NCBI GenBank assembly: GCA_009881125.1
Contig: WXFH01000052.1
Location: forward strand, 62,001 to 126,000
DNA: 64,000 nucleotides
Origin: Acidaminobacter sp.
GTDB lineage: Bacteria; Bacillota_A; Clostridia; Peptostreptococcales; Acidaminobacteraceae
Reading direction: 5' to 3'
The notes under the pieces are model-generated. The model had not been told where the DNA came from, did no database searches, and saw only the letters and a list, made by a program, of their open reading frames with translations. Each line of letters starts with the position of its first letter. Positions within the stretch are counted from its first letter, which is position 1. Shown piece by piece: positions 38,607 to 46,436 of the stretch. A program made the translations under genes and the position numbers.

Positions 38607-39797
38607 ATGTCAGAACACTACCACTTTGACCAGATCTTAAATCGATCTAATACAGACTCGCTTAAATGGGACTGGATGAACAAATTTCTCCCCAAAGCCC
38701 CAAAAGATGCCTTGCCACTATGGGTGGCAGATATGGATTTTCCCGTAGCCGAACCAATCCTTCAGTCACTGAGGACTTGCCTTGACCGAAACATCTTTGG
38801 TTATAGCTATTACAGATCTGAAGCCTATCTTGACGCTGTCACAGGATGGTTTAAAAGAAAATTCGACTGGGTTATAGACCCTCAGTCCATCTATTATAGC
38901 CCAGGTGTCGTTCCGGCTATTGGGATGCTCATCCGGCTTCTGACAGCGCCTGACGACGCGATAATCATTCAGCGCCCGGTATATTATCCATTTACTGATA
39001 AAATAATCAACAATGGCCGTCAAGTGGTCAACAATCCGCTTAAAATCCAAAACGGTCGTTACGAAATGGACTTCGAAAATCTCGAAGCGCATCTCAAAAA
39101 CCCCGAAATCAAGGGCTTAATCTTATGCAGTCCCCATAATCCAGTCGGACGTGTATGGACACCTGATGAGCTTGAACATGTTGTCGAGTTGTGTAAAACC
39201 TATGACAAATGGATCATTTCAGATGAAATTCACGGAGATCTCACCCGTAAATCTGTCACCCATTACCCACTGGAAGTCCTATGTCCTGATTACAAGCATA
39301 AAATCATCACCTGTACAGCACCTTCCAAAACTTTTAACCTGGCAGGACTACACCTCTCCAATATCATAATAAATGATCCTGATCTGCGCACGCGCTGGAC
39401 TGAAGAAATTGACGGACGTCTCTCAGTGGGTATGGCAAGCCCATTTGCTATAGTTGCAGCCATATCTGCCTATAACGAGGGCGATTTCTGGCTAGAACAA
39501 CTCAAAGACTATCTGGATGGCAACATCCGTTTCGTAAGCGAATTCTTCAGTACACACCTTCCAAAAGCGATCGTCTATGAAACTGAAGGCACCTACTTGG
39601 TTTGGGTTGATTTGAGCCATTACGAGTCGGATCCTGTCAAGCTCGAGAGTTTGATGCTGCAAAAAGCGAAAGTCGCTTTGGATGAAGGTTATTTCTTTGG
39701 ACCGGAAGGCAATGGGTTTGAACGCCTCAATGTAGCTTGCCCACGAGAGACGCTGGAGAAAGCACTAAACAGCATGAAAACCGCCATTCTTAGATAA
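38607..39797 (+). CDS. MalY/PatB-family PLP-dependent C-S lyase/aminotransferase
   Basis: The start is ATG 38607, 8 nt after GGAGGAG. 396 residues. The fold-type I PLP enzyme has the MalY/PatB signature WVADMDFPVAEPI, FGYSYY, SPGVVPAIGMLIRLLT and the substrate loop CSPHNPVGRVW. SDEIHGDL binds PLP, and SKTFNLAGL holds the Schiff-base Lys. Such proteins act as cystathionine beta-lyases or cysteine desulfhydrases, and some are regulators. A terminator follows, so it is monocistronic. Confidence 0.9.
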   Translation: MSEHYHFDQILNRSNTDSLKWDWMNKFLPKAPKDALPLWVADMDFPVAEPILQSLRTCLDRNIFGYSYYRSEAYLDAVTGWFKRKFDWVIDPQSIYYSPGVVPAIGMLIRLLTAPDDAIIIQRPVYYPFTDKIINNGRQVVNNPLKIQNGRYEMDFENLEAHLKNPEIKGLILCSPHNPVGRVWTPDELEHVVELCKTYDKWIISDEIHGDLTRKSVTHYPLEVLCPDYKHKIITCTAPSKTFNLAGLHLSNIIINDPDLRTRWTEEIDGRLSVGMASPFAIVAAISAYNEGDFWLEQLKDYLDGNIRFVSEFFSTHLPKAIVYETEGTYLVWVDLSHYESDPVKLESLMLQKAKVALDEGYFFGPEGNGFERLNVACPRETLEKALNSMKTAILR

Positions 39798-39823
39798 TTT
39801 AAAATCAATGCAAAAACAAAATA

Positions 39824-39886
39824 GGAAGTTGGTGCCATATGACAGTCATTAAGACAGACAGTCTAAACGCCAACTTCCCTTTTTTT
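39824..39886 (+). terminator. Terminator after the MalY/PatB gene (GGTGTC-family I)
   Basis: GGAAGTTGG (39824-39832) and CCAACTTCC (39870-39878) are perfect arms around a 37-nt interior with a secondary stem, then T7. The GGAAGTTGGTG..CCAACTTCC arms match the dispersed palindrome family, and this copy ends in a functional-looking T-run. Confidence 0.75.
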
Positions 39887-39973
39887 CAAGGATCAATAAG
39901 TTCACTTCAAAAAATCCTAGTGGATCTTATCTACAAATCACATATTTATGTTTAATGCTTTTATTTTGATAGT

Positions 39974-40465
39974 CTAAAACAGGTCACTTCGACGCTCCAT
40001 CAGCACCACATCGTGCCAAGTACCGTCCTCCATCCTGCCTAGGCGCTCTCGAATTCCTACTTCCCGGAAACCGCATTTTAAATGTAGTCTGCGACTAGCT
40101 GTGTTAGCACTCAAAATGCCCGCCCATAGAGTCCAATAACCCGCCTGCTCGGATGCTTCAATTAATGCCGTCAGCAGCGCGGTTCCGACACCTAGACATT
40201 TACTGTTTGCAGCGACATAAATACTGAGTTCAGCTACACCCGCATAGCTGTTTCTTTTTGACGTTTGGCTCAGGGCAGTCCAGCCTAAAATATTGTCACC
40301 TTGCCTGGCCACCAAACGACACCCTTCTATATGTTCCGAATCCCATTCCTTCCAGATAGGTACCTGTGTTGCGAAGGTGGCAAGCCCAGTGTCTATGCCC
40401 GCCTTATAAATTGCAGCGACCTGAGGCCAGTCCTCAGGCTTCATGGAATCTATTACAAAATTCAC
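39974..40465 (-). CDS. GNAT N-acetyltransferase (phosphinothricin acetyltransferase-like)
   Basis: This protein of about 163 residues starts at GTG 40465 after AGGGGAGGGG, giving VNFVIDSMKPEDWPQVAAIYKAGIDTGLATF. That opening, with the aromatic WTAL..Y..AELSIYV and the acetyl-CoA loop CLGVGTALLTALIEASE, is typical of PAT/YncA-like enzymes. They N-acetylate phosphinothricin, methionine sulfoximine or similar amines. The physiological substrate here is unknown. Confidence 0.87.
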   Translation of the reverse strand: MNFVIDSMKPEDWPQVAAIYKAGIDTGLATFATQVPIWKEWDSEHIEGCRLVARQGDNILGWTALSQTSKRNSYAGVAELSIYVAANSKCLGVGTALLTALIEASEQAGYWTLWAGILSANTASRRLHLKCGFREVGIRERLGRMEDGTWHDVVLMERRSDLF

Positions 40466-40490
40466 AAATTCCCCTCCCCTTTTAATATAA

Positions 40491-40551
40491 AGGGAGGAAA
40501 TACTTGCACAAAGAGTCAAAAATCAATCTCTTTTGCAGTTACTTCCTCCCT
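40491..40551 (-). terminator. Long hairpin after the aldo/keto reductase gene
   Basis: On the minus strand GAGGGAGGAAGTAACTGC..AAGAG pairs with CTCTT..GCAAGTATTTCCTCCC with a few mismatches, then TTTATATT. It ends the osmoprotectant-ABC/DsrE/AKR transcript and overlaps the leader of the next leftward gene. Confidence 0.65.
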
Positions 40552-40576
40552 CGTTTTACAAATTTATATACATGCC

Positions 40577-41509
40577 CTATTTCACTGCATTTTGAATCTT
40601 GATTAGGTCCTCATCTGTTAGGGATACCAGGCCAGCGTTGACGTTTTCAGCCACTTGTTCAGGTCGTTTGCCGCCCGGAATAACGGCATCGACGCCTTTT
40701 TGATGCAGAAGCCATGCCAATGCCAGGTTGGGGAGGATGGTATTCTTTTCATCGGCAATCATCTTGAGTCTTGAAACCCGGTGCAAATTTTCTTTAAACT
40801 GAGTTTCATTAAACAGAGCCACTTTATTTCTCCAGTCCTCAGGGGACAGTTTGAAGTCCAGGCTGTATTTGCCGCCAAGGATTCCAAATGCCAGCGGACC
40901 GTAAGGCACGAAAGCAATGCCCGCTTCGACGCAATACGGAAGCAGCTCTTCCTCTGCTTCTCGCTGGAGCAGGTTGTAAGCGCCTTGATAAGCGCTGATC
41001 AAACCGCTGCGGTTGGCTTCTTCCAATTGATCCCGCGTTGCGTTGGAAAGTCCGATTGCCCTGATTTTCCCTTCATCTCTCAGCCGCTCCAGGGCGCCAA
41101 CAGACTCTGAAAGCGGCACTTCAGGGTCCACATAATGAATGTAATAAAGGTCTACAAAATCTGTCGACAGCCGTTTCAGACTCGCTTCAAGGGCAGCTCT
41201 CAAATATTCCGGCCGATTGTTGATTTTTCTGCTCCCATCCGCGCCATATTGAATGGCGCCTTTCGTTGCAATGACGACATCCTGTCTTCTGCCGCGAAGC
41301 TCTTCACCCAGTAGTTCCTCTGAGCGCCCCAGACCATAGGCATCCGCTGTATCGAAAAAGGTAATACCCTGAGAAAGGGCTTCTCTGACGAGGGCTCTTC
41401 CCTGTTCTTCGTCCAAAGCACTGTAGAGATTATGACCGCCAACAGCATTGGTCCCAAGACCAATCCTGGAGATTTCAATGTCCGTTTTCTTGAGTTTAAT
41501 TTTTTGCAT
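40577..41509 (-). CDS. Aldo/keto reductase
   Basis: This 310-residue (beta/alpha)8 NADPH-dependent reductase has the catalytic set: Asp in FFDTADAYGLGRSEELLGE, Tyr55-type residue in the same stretch, Lys in VVIATKGA, and His in DLYYIHYVDPEVP. GLSNATRDQLEEA and VIPGGKRPEQVAENV bind the cofactor. It is a YhdN/general-stress AKR. It lies 14 bp after the DsrE-like gene and appears to be the last gene of the osmoprotectant operon, which would suit a stress role. Confidence 0.9.
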   Translation of the reverse strand: MQKIKLKKTDIEISRIGLGTNAVGGHNLYSALDEEQGRALVREALSQGITFFDTADAYGLGRSEELLGEELRGRRQDVVIATKGAIQYGADGSRKINNRPEYLRAALEASLKRLSTDFVDLYYIHYVDPEVPLSESVGALERLRDEGKIRAIGLSNATRDQLEEANRSGLISAYQGAYNLLQREAEEELLPYCVEAGIAFVPYGPLAFGILGGKYSLDFKLSPEDWRNKVALFNETQFKENLHRVSRLKMIADEKNTILPNLALAWLLHQKGVDAVIPGGKRPEQVAENVNAGLVSLTDEDLIKIQNAVK

Positions 41510-41523
41510 CTCTTACGCCCCCT

Positions 41524-41865
41524 TCAAAACGTTATGATCTGATAGCCCTTTTCCAAATAGTCCGCCATGGAAGGATGTCCGCTCATATCCCCGGTTACAG
41601 GAATACCAGTGGATTCATTGAATTCGAGGACGCCCATTTTTGCAGAGCAGGCTTTGCAGATGCAATCCAACAAACCCTGTTCCTTCGCTTTCATGTAAAG
41701 AGGATTCTTTGTGGTTTCCAGCTCTTGGATGAGCTTCACAGCCTCACCTTCTATAATAATGGCCACCGCCTCTGCGCCTCGGGCTTTTAAATCCATTGCG
41801 TTGAGCAATACATGGACAAAGCACATGGCATTGCCATTGAAAGCGAAAAGTGCGTATTTACTCAT
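41524..41865 (-). CDS. DsrE-family small protein
   Basis: This 113-residue protein has the DsrE/DsrF-like fold pattern: YALFAFNGNAMCFVHVLLNAMDLKARGAEAVAIIIEGEAV, then CICKACSAKMGVLEF and a C-terminal SGHPSMADYLEKGYQIITF. The CxxC pair and extra Cys are placed like those of sulfur-carrying or peroxiredoxin-like DsrE proteins. Its ATG overlaps the upstream permease stop by 4 bp, so it is translationally coupled to the ABC transporter, an unexpected partner. Confidence 0.75.
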   Translation of the reverse strand: MSKYALFAFNGNAMCFVHVLLNAMDLKARGAEAVAIIIEGEAVKLIQELETTKNPLYMKAKEQGLLDCICKACSAKMGVLEFNESTGIPVTGDMSGHPSMADYLEKGYQIITF

Positions 41866-42668
41866 AGATTTTCCTCCTCAGATGTCAATAATCTCAACGA
41901 TTTGTCTGCAAACATAGCCATAAAGAGAACCGGAACCGAACCCTGTACTACCATCAGCGGATCATAAACCCTAATGCCTGAAATGATGGGAACACCAAAC
42001 CCACCCGCGCCTACAGTAGCGCCTATTGTCGCCGCCGAAATATTGATCACCAGCGCTGTTCGGATCCCTGTCAAAATGATTGGGGCAGCAAGGGGAATGT
42101 CAATGTGAAGGAACTGCTGAAAACGGGTCATACCCATACCAGTTCCGGCTTCTCTGACACTGTAGGGAATGGTCTCCATCCCCACTATGGTATTTCGAAC
42201 CACCGGCAATATGGCATACAAATAAAGTGCCAGCATACAGGTTAAATTGCCGTACCCTAAAAGCGGCACAGAGAGTGCAATGACAGCCGCACTTGGAACG
42301 GTTTCACCAATGGCACTCACGGACAGCACCAGAGATTTCAACTCTGCGTTTTGAGTTAAATGGACCAGACTTCCCAACAATAGTGAGGTGACGACTGCCA
42401 GTGACGTCGAAACCACGACTATGAAAAAATGCTGCCATGCCAGCATATGCAGCGGCGTTCTCATCTGCAGTGCCGCACGCTTTGGAAGCCAGGGAGATAA
42501 AACCGAAATCCCTTCGTCAAAAAAGAAGATCCAAATTAAAAAGCCAAAGGCATATAGCCCGGGAACGAGCCACTTTCTAATGCCCTTTGTGGAAATACCT
42601 TTGCCTCGAAACGAGACTGAGTGTGATGGATCTGTATCAGACGCCTCAATAAATCCTGATGTCTTCAT
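41862..42668 (-). CDS. Osmoprotectant ABC permease (YehW/OpuCD-like)
   Basis: This is a 268-residue membrane protein of the proline/glycine-betaine permease family. The conserved cytoplasmic EAA-type loop reads REAGTGMGMTRFQQFLHIDIPLAAPIILTGIRTA, and VINISAATIGATVGAGGFG follows. It is fourth in the order binding protein, long permease, ATPase, short permease, the same as yehZYXW. Both ends overlap neighbours by 4 bp. Confidence 0.9.
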   Translation of the reverse strand: MKTSGFIEASDTDPSHSVSFRGKGISTKGIRKWLVPGLYAFGFLIWIFFFDEGISVLSPWLPKRAALQMRTPLHMLAWQHFFIVVVSTSLAVVTSLLLGSLVHLTQNAELKSLVLSVSAIGETVPSAAVIALSVPLLGYGNLTCMLALYLYAILPVVRNTIVGMETIPYSVREAGTGMGMTRFQQFLHIDIPLAAPIILTGIRTALVINISAATIGATVGAGGFGVPIISGIRVYDPLMVVQGSVPVLFMAMFADKSLRLLTSEEENL

Positions 42669-43627
42669 AACTTAGACACCTCACTCAGATAATTCGCAAG
42701 ATCATCATATTCTACTCTGACAAACCGACCACTTTCACTTTCAATAGGGACCGCATGTAAGCCCAGCCTCATCATTTCTGAAAGCACCTCTTTAAGGCTG
42801 ACATCCGACTGTAGCACAATGTTTCCGGACTCAGGAATCGCTTCGAGCCACTCAGGCAGCTTCTCCAGTCCAAGATCCCTTGCACTGAAGCGCTTTAGAA
42901 GCTTCAGTGGATATTCACTGCCCAAAAAGCTTTTCACAAATGGATCCTCAATGTCGCCGGCAAATTTTCCCGGGGCGCCTGCGTCCAGGATCAGACCCTG
43001 ATTCATGAGAACCACGCGATCCGCCAGAAGAATGGCTTCTTCCACATCATGGGTCACGAAGACGACAGTTTTTCTCAGTGCTCTCTGGATCTCCATAAAG
43101 GCCAGCTGAAGCCGCTCCCTGGTTAAAGGGTCCACCGCGCCAAACGGCTCGTCCATGAGCAGTACGGGCGGATCCGCGGCCAACGCCCGGCATACGCCAA
43201 CCCGCTGTGCTTCACCGCCTGAGAGCTCTCTTGGCTTCTTTAAACGATAAGCGTCAGGTAAACCGCTCATCTCCATCAATGCCTTAACCCGTTCTTCGAT
43301 GTGAGATTCCGGCCACTTCAACAGCCGTGGTACGACAGCAATGTTGTCATGGACATTAAAATGAGGAAATAAACCTACTCCCTGAATACAATATCCAATC
43401 TGCCGTCTCAGCAGCTCCGGCGCATAATCTGCAATATTCTTTCCATTGACTTCAATGCGCCCCGCGTTGATGCCCACCATTCTGTTTATGGTTTTTAGAA
43501 GCGTGGACTTTCCGCATCCAGAAGGGCCAATCAACACTGCGCATTGTCCCTCAGGCACCTCAAGATCGACGCCTTTCAAAGCTTCCTGAGCCCCATAGGC
43601 TTTATATACCTGTGTCAAGCGAATCAT
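42665..43627 (-). CDS. Osmoprotectant ABC ATP-binding subunit (YehX/OpuCA-like)
   Basis: This ATPase of about 320 residues has Walker A GPSGCGKST, signature LSGGEAQRVG, Walker B LLMDEPFGAVD and switch His VTHDVEEA. A C-terminal CBS-type region (about residues 250-320) is the shortened ionic-strength-sensing module of OpuA/OpuC ATPases; only part of one CBS pair is evident. The ATG at 43627 (MIRLTQVYKAYG) fits family starts better than the upstream one. Confidence 0.92.
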   Translation of the reverse strand: MIRLTQVYKAYGAQEALKGVDLEVPEGQCAVLIGPSGCGKSTLLKTINRMVGINAGRIEVNGKNIADYAPELLRRQIGYCIQGVGLFPHFNVHDNIAVVPRLLKWPESHIEERVKALMEMSGLPDAYRLKKPRELSGGEAQRVGVCRALAADPPVLLMDEPFGAVDPLTRERLQLAFMEIQRALRKTVVFVTHDVEEAILLADRVVLMNQGLILDAGAPGKFAGDIEDPFVKSFLGSEYPLKLLKRFSARDLGLEKLPEWLEAIPESGNIVLQSDVSLKEVLSEMMRLGLHAVPIESESGRFVRVEYDDLANYLSEVSKL

Positions 43628-44774
43628 GCGCCACACCCACCCGCTGCGTCATACGATCTTCAAATAGTTTAAAGACTACGTCAAAAATCAATGCCATCAA
43701 GACAACGGGAATTGTCCCTAAAATAACCAGGTCAGTAGCCGATTGTGATAACCCCAGAAAAATAAGCGCACCCATCCCACCGCCGCCAATGAGCCCAGCG
43801 AGAATAGTGTTGCCGACATTTTGCGTCACCGCAGTCCGGATTCCCGAAAAAATTACAGGTAAAGCAAGCGGCAGAAGGACTTGCCTGAAAATCTGCCGCT
43901 TGGTCATCCCAATAGCCACCGCACTGTCAACCACTGCAGCTTCCACTTGATCAAATCCCGAAAAGGCGTTCGCAGTGATTGGCAGAAGGCAGTAAAGCGT
44001 CAGCACAATAAATGCCGGCGCAAACCCGACCCCACGAATCCCAAGGTCTGCAACCAGAGGGACATTTCTGGAAAGATACGTCAACGGGATCATAATCAGA
44101 CCCAGCAGCGACAAGGTTGGCGCCACTTGAAACAGATTGACGGCACCAAGGATCCATTCTCTCAACCGTTGGTGTCTGTGGCAGACATAACCAAGCAGGA
44201 TCCCCGGCAGCAGAGCGACAGCTGCAGAGGTCAGGGACAGCGTCAGATGCCGGCGCAGTTCTGCGTAGAACGTGACCTCGATATTAATAAACTCTTTGTA
44301 AAGTGCCAAATGGGGTGTGAGTCCCACCCCCGGCACTGCAATGGCAAATAAAACGGTCAGCGTCATCAGAATTCCGCCGCGAGGCGCCCCGCTTTGCAGT
44401 ATAAGGATACCGGCAAACAGCAGCCAGAATCCCGAGCTCAGCGAAATCCTGGCGACCTCCATATCAAAGCTCTCCCCGGCAGGACTAGCCTGCGAAAGCA
44501 GCAGCATCAGAAGACCGGGAACAAAGACCAGAAGCCACGGTACCACGTAGAGCACCATTGAGTTCCGAATGCGATCCCTAAACACAAAAAGTCCGGCTGC
44601 GATTACTAAAACAACCACTGCTGCCAGCAAGCTTTTACCTTCCAACAGCGTCGCTGCGTTCAGAGGAATGCCCCTGACCACGCGGTTGGGTCTGAAGGTG
44701 CCGAGTGGGAAAAGAACAAGGCCAAGTACAGCCAGGGTCAGACCCACTCGGGCTTTTAAAGAGGTTTTTCTCAT
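43602..44774 (-). CDS. Osmoprotectant ABC permease, long form (YehY-like)
   Basis: This is a 390-residue permease. The C-terminal half is the standard transporter domain (LRRHLTLSLTSAAVALLPGILLG, GMTKRQIFRQVLLPLALPVIFSGIRTA). The N-terminal 170 residues add several extra membrane segments, as in YehY (about 385 residues). Its ATG shares a base with the binding-protein stop (TAATG). The architecture supports an OsmF-type, probably low-affinity, betaine system rather than classical OpuC. Confidence 0.9.
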   Translation of the reverse strand: MRKTSLKARVGLTLAVLGLVLFPLGTFRPNRVVRGIPLNAATLLEGKSLLAAVVVLVIAAGLFVFRDRIRNSMVLYVVPWLLVFVPGLLMLLLSQASPAGESFDMEVARISLSSGFWLLFAGILILQSGAPRGGILMTLTVLFAIAVPGVGLTPHLALYKEFINIEVTFYAELRRHLTLSLTSAAVALLPGILLGYVCHRHQRLREWILGAVNLFQVAPTLSLLGLIMIPLTYLSRNVPLVADLGIRGVGFAPAFIVLTLYCLLPITANAFSGFDQVEAAVVDSAVAIGMTKRQIFRQVLLPLALPVIFSGIRTAVTQNVGNTILAGLIGGGGMGALIFLGLSQSATDLVILGTIPVVLMALIFDVVFKLFEDRMTQRVGVAHDSLDTGI

Positions 44775-45751
44775 TATTTTAGGAATCCGTTTTCTTTAAG
44801 ATAAGCATCTGCAACCGCTGCAGCGTCTTTCCCATCATAGGCCACCTGAGCGTTGAGCTTTTGAAGGGCTTCCAGATTCAAAGATTCAAAGATAGGTTTC
44901 AAAAGACCCTCAATTTCAGGGTAAGACTCTGCGACCTCACCTCTGAGTACCGGTGCCGGGAGGTACACCGGAGGCACCTGCGCCGGATCTTCGACAACGA
45001 CGAGATTCATTTTGTCTAGAGCGCCATCTGTGCCGTAGACCAGTGACGCGTTGACATCATTTGTGCCTTCAGACAGGGCTTTCAGCATTTCGGCCGTGTT
45101 ACCGGACGACAAAATTATTAGCTGATCATCCTTCAGTTTAAAACCGTAGGCCTCTTCGTAGCCGAGCAATCCCATGGAGTTCTCAGCGAACCCAGCGCTG
45201 CAGATCAGTTTGAACGGGTTGCCGTCATTGATATAGGCTGCCAGATCCGTCATTGTGACAATGTTGTTTGCCTCAGCAAACTCCCGCTTGATGGCGATCA
45301 TTTCAGTGTTGTTGGCAGAAGCCGGCGTCAACCAAAGGAGATTCATCTTTTCTTTATCTAGTTTGGCTGTCAACTCATATCCTTTCTGCGGGTCATTCCA
45401 AATCGAAGTATCTGTGGCATCCTCGGGATGATAATATTGGCCGGAGCCAGTATAATCCAGGACCAGATCGACTTCCCCATTTTCCAGCGCCTTTCTCAGA
45501 ATGTCCGGTGTTCCAAAATTAACCTTATCCACAGTTTCTATGCCATTAGCATTGAGTACCTGAATGATCATTTTACCAAAGATGCTGCCCTCTGAGTCCA
45601 GCATTGTGGCGACGACAACCGGTTCTTTTTCGACTTCGGAAGGCTGCTCAGCAGGCGCTTCTGCCGGTGACTCAGCAGGTTGGCTGCATCCCGTTCCAAA
45701 AACGAGGGTTAGGATCAATAAAAATACCAGTAAAATCAAATGTTTTTTCAT
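44774..45751 (-). CDS. Osmoprotectant-binding lipoprotein (OsmF/OpuCC-like)
   Basis: This 325-residue lipoprotein has a signal ending in FGTGC and then a Pro/Ala/Glu-rich spacer. The OpuAC-type binding domain contains VVVATMLDSEGSIFGKMIIQVL, DLVLDYTGSGQYYHPEDA and the hinge FKLICSAGFAENSMGLLGYEEAYGF. It delivers glycine betaine or a related quaternary amine to the permease pair. It is first in a six-gene, overlapping operon. Confidence 0.9.
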   Translation of the reverse strand: MKKHLILLVFLLILTLVFGTGCSQPAESPAEAPAEQPSEVEKEPVVVATMLDSEGSIFGKMIIQVLNANGIETVDKVNFGTPDILRKALENGEVDLVLDYTGSGQYYHPEDATDTSIWNDPQKGYELTAKLDKEKMNLLWLTPASANNTEMIAIKREFAEANNIVTMTDLAAYINDGNPFKLICSAGFAENSMGLLGYEEAYGFKLKDDQLIILSSGNTAEMLKALSEGTNDVNASLVYGTDGALDKMNLVVVEDPAQVPPVYLPAPVLRGEVAESYPEIEGLLKPIFESLNLEALQKLNAQVAYDGKDAAAVADAYLKENGFLK

Positions 45752-45839
45752 AATATACCTCTCATAAGTGTGTCATATTTGATTTTTCTTTCGGGTTGCC
45801 GCCCAGCAAGGACCTGCAGTATGCCGGCTTATTAAAGAA

Positions 45840-45861
45840 GCCGTTACAGGCGCGTAACGGC
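45840..45861 (-). terminator. Hairpin after the 83-residue protein gene
   Basis: GCCGTTAC and GTAACGGC pair around AGGCGC. An alternative stem CGGCTT/AAGCCG overlaps its distal arm. The following minus-strand sequence TTCTTTAAT is only weakly T-rich. Confidence 0.4.
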
Positions 45862-45874
45862 ATATTTCCATACA

Positions 45875-46126
45875 TCAGAATTCCATACGCTTAACGACAA
45901 AGGACTCCAACTTTTTCAATTCACTTTCAAGGGCGTCTACTTCATTTTCGTTGCCGGGCAAAAATTCGAGAATCAACAAACCCTTGGAGCTGCATGAGCC
46001 TTCACCAGGTGTGTCATGAAGGCCAAGACGCGTCTTGATGTAACATCCATAGCGCGTTAAAAGTTCTTGAACCTTGAGCGCCTCCTCTTCTCTATGACCA
46101 ATCAAAATACCCATAATAATTCTCAT
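45875..46126 (-). CDS. Small ACT-like protein, TM1266/iron-only-hydrogenase-regulator-like
   Basis: This 83-residue protein starts behind AAGGAGG. The pattern GILIGHREEEALKVQELLTRYGCYIKTRLGLHD, then LLILEFLPGNENEVDALESELKKLESFVVKRMEF, matches the short ACT/NikR-C-like fold of the TM1266 family found near [FeFe] hydrogenase genes. No hydrogenase gene lies in the window. A Ser/Cys-rich insertion (GEGSCSSKG) is unusual. Function is unknown. Confidence 0.6.
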   Translation of the reverse strand: MRIIMGILIGHREEEALKVQELLTRYGCYIKTRLGLHDTPGEGSCSSKGLLILEFLPGNENEVDALESELKKLESFVVKRMEF

Positions 46127-46430
46127 CCGACCATCCTCCTTTAGTGTGCTTGAAGAGTTTTCTCTTTCAGTCCTCCTGACAGAGGCGAACTACATCACTT
46201 CGATGATACCCGCTTTTCAAAGATATACTCAGACTGGAAAACGACGGAGATTGATTATTTTAACGCATACTCATGAATATTCAAACAGTTTACAAAAGAA
46301 TGAAAAATATTTTTGTTACATTTTGTAGAATGCTGTGCGATTTTGTGAGGCGCATTCTATAATGAGCCAACGTCATTATTGTTACATATATTAATAAGAC
46401 GCACTCATTCAAAACCTAATCTCAGGAGGT
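46127..46430. other. Divergent intergenic region upstream of gltS
   Basis: This region of about 300 bp lies between two divergent genes. It holds two short hairpins near the left gene (TGAAGAG/CTCTTTCA and CCTC/GAGG, about 46150-46190), an AT-rich tract (46300-46330) and TATAAT at about 46360 that could be the gltS -10, though no good -35 is paired with it. No gene was seen. Confidence 0.4.
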
Positions 46431-46436
46431 ATGTAC

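Noticed and set aside
46127..46210. Glycine or other riboswitch upstream of the 83-residue gene
   Set aside because: Two short hairpins are present, but conserved aptamer motifs of glycine or other known riboswitches could not be found.
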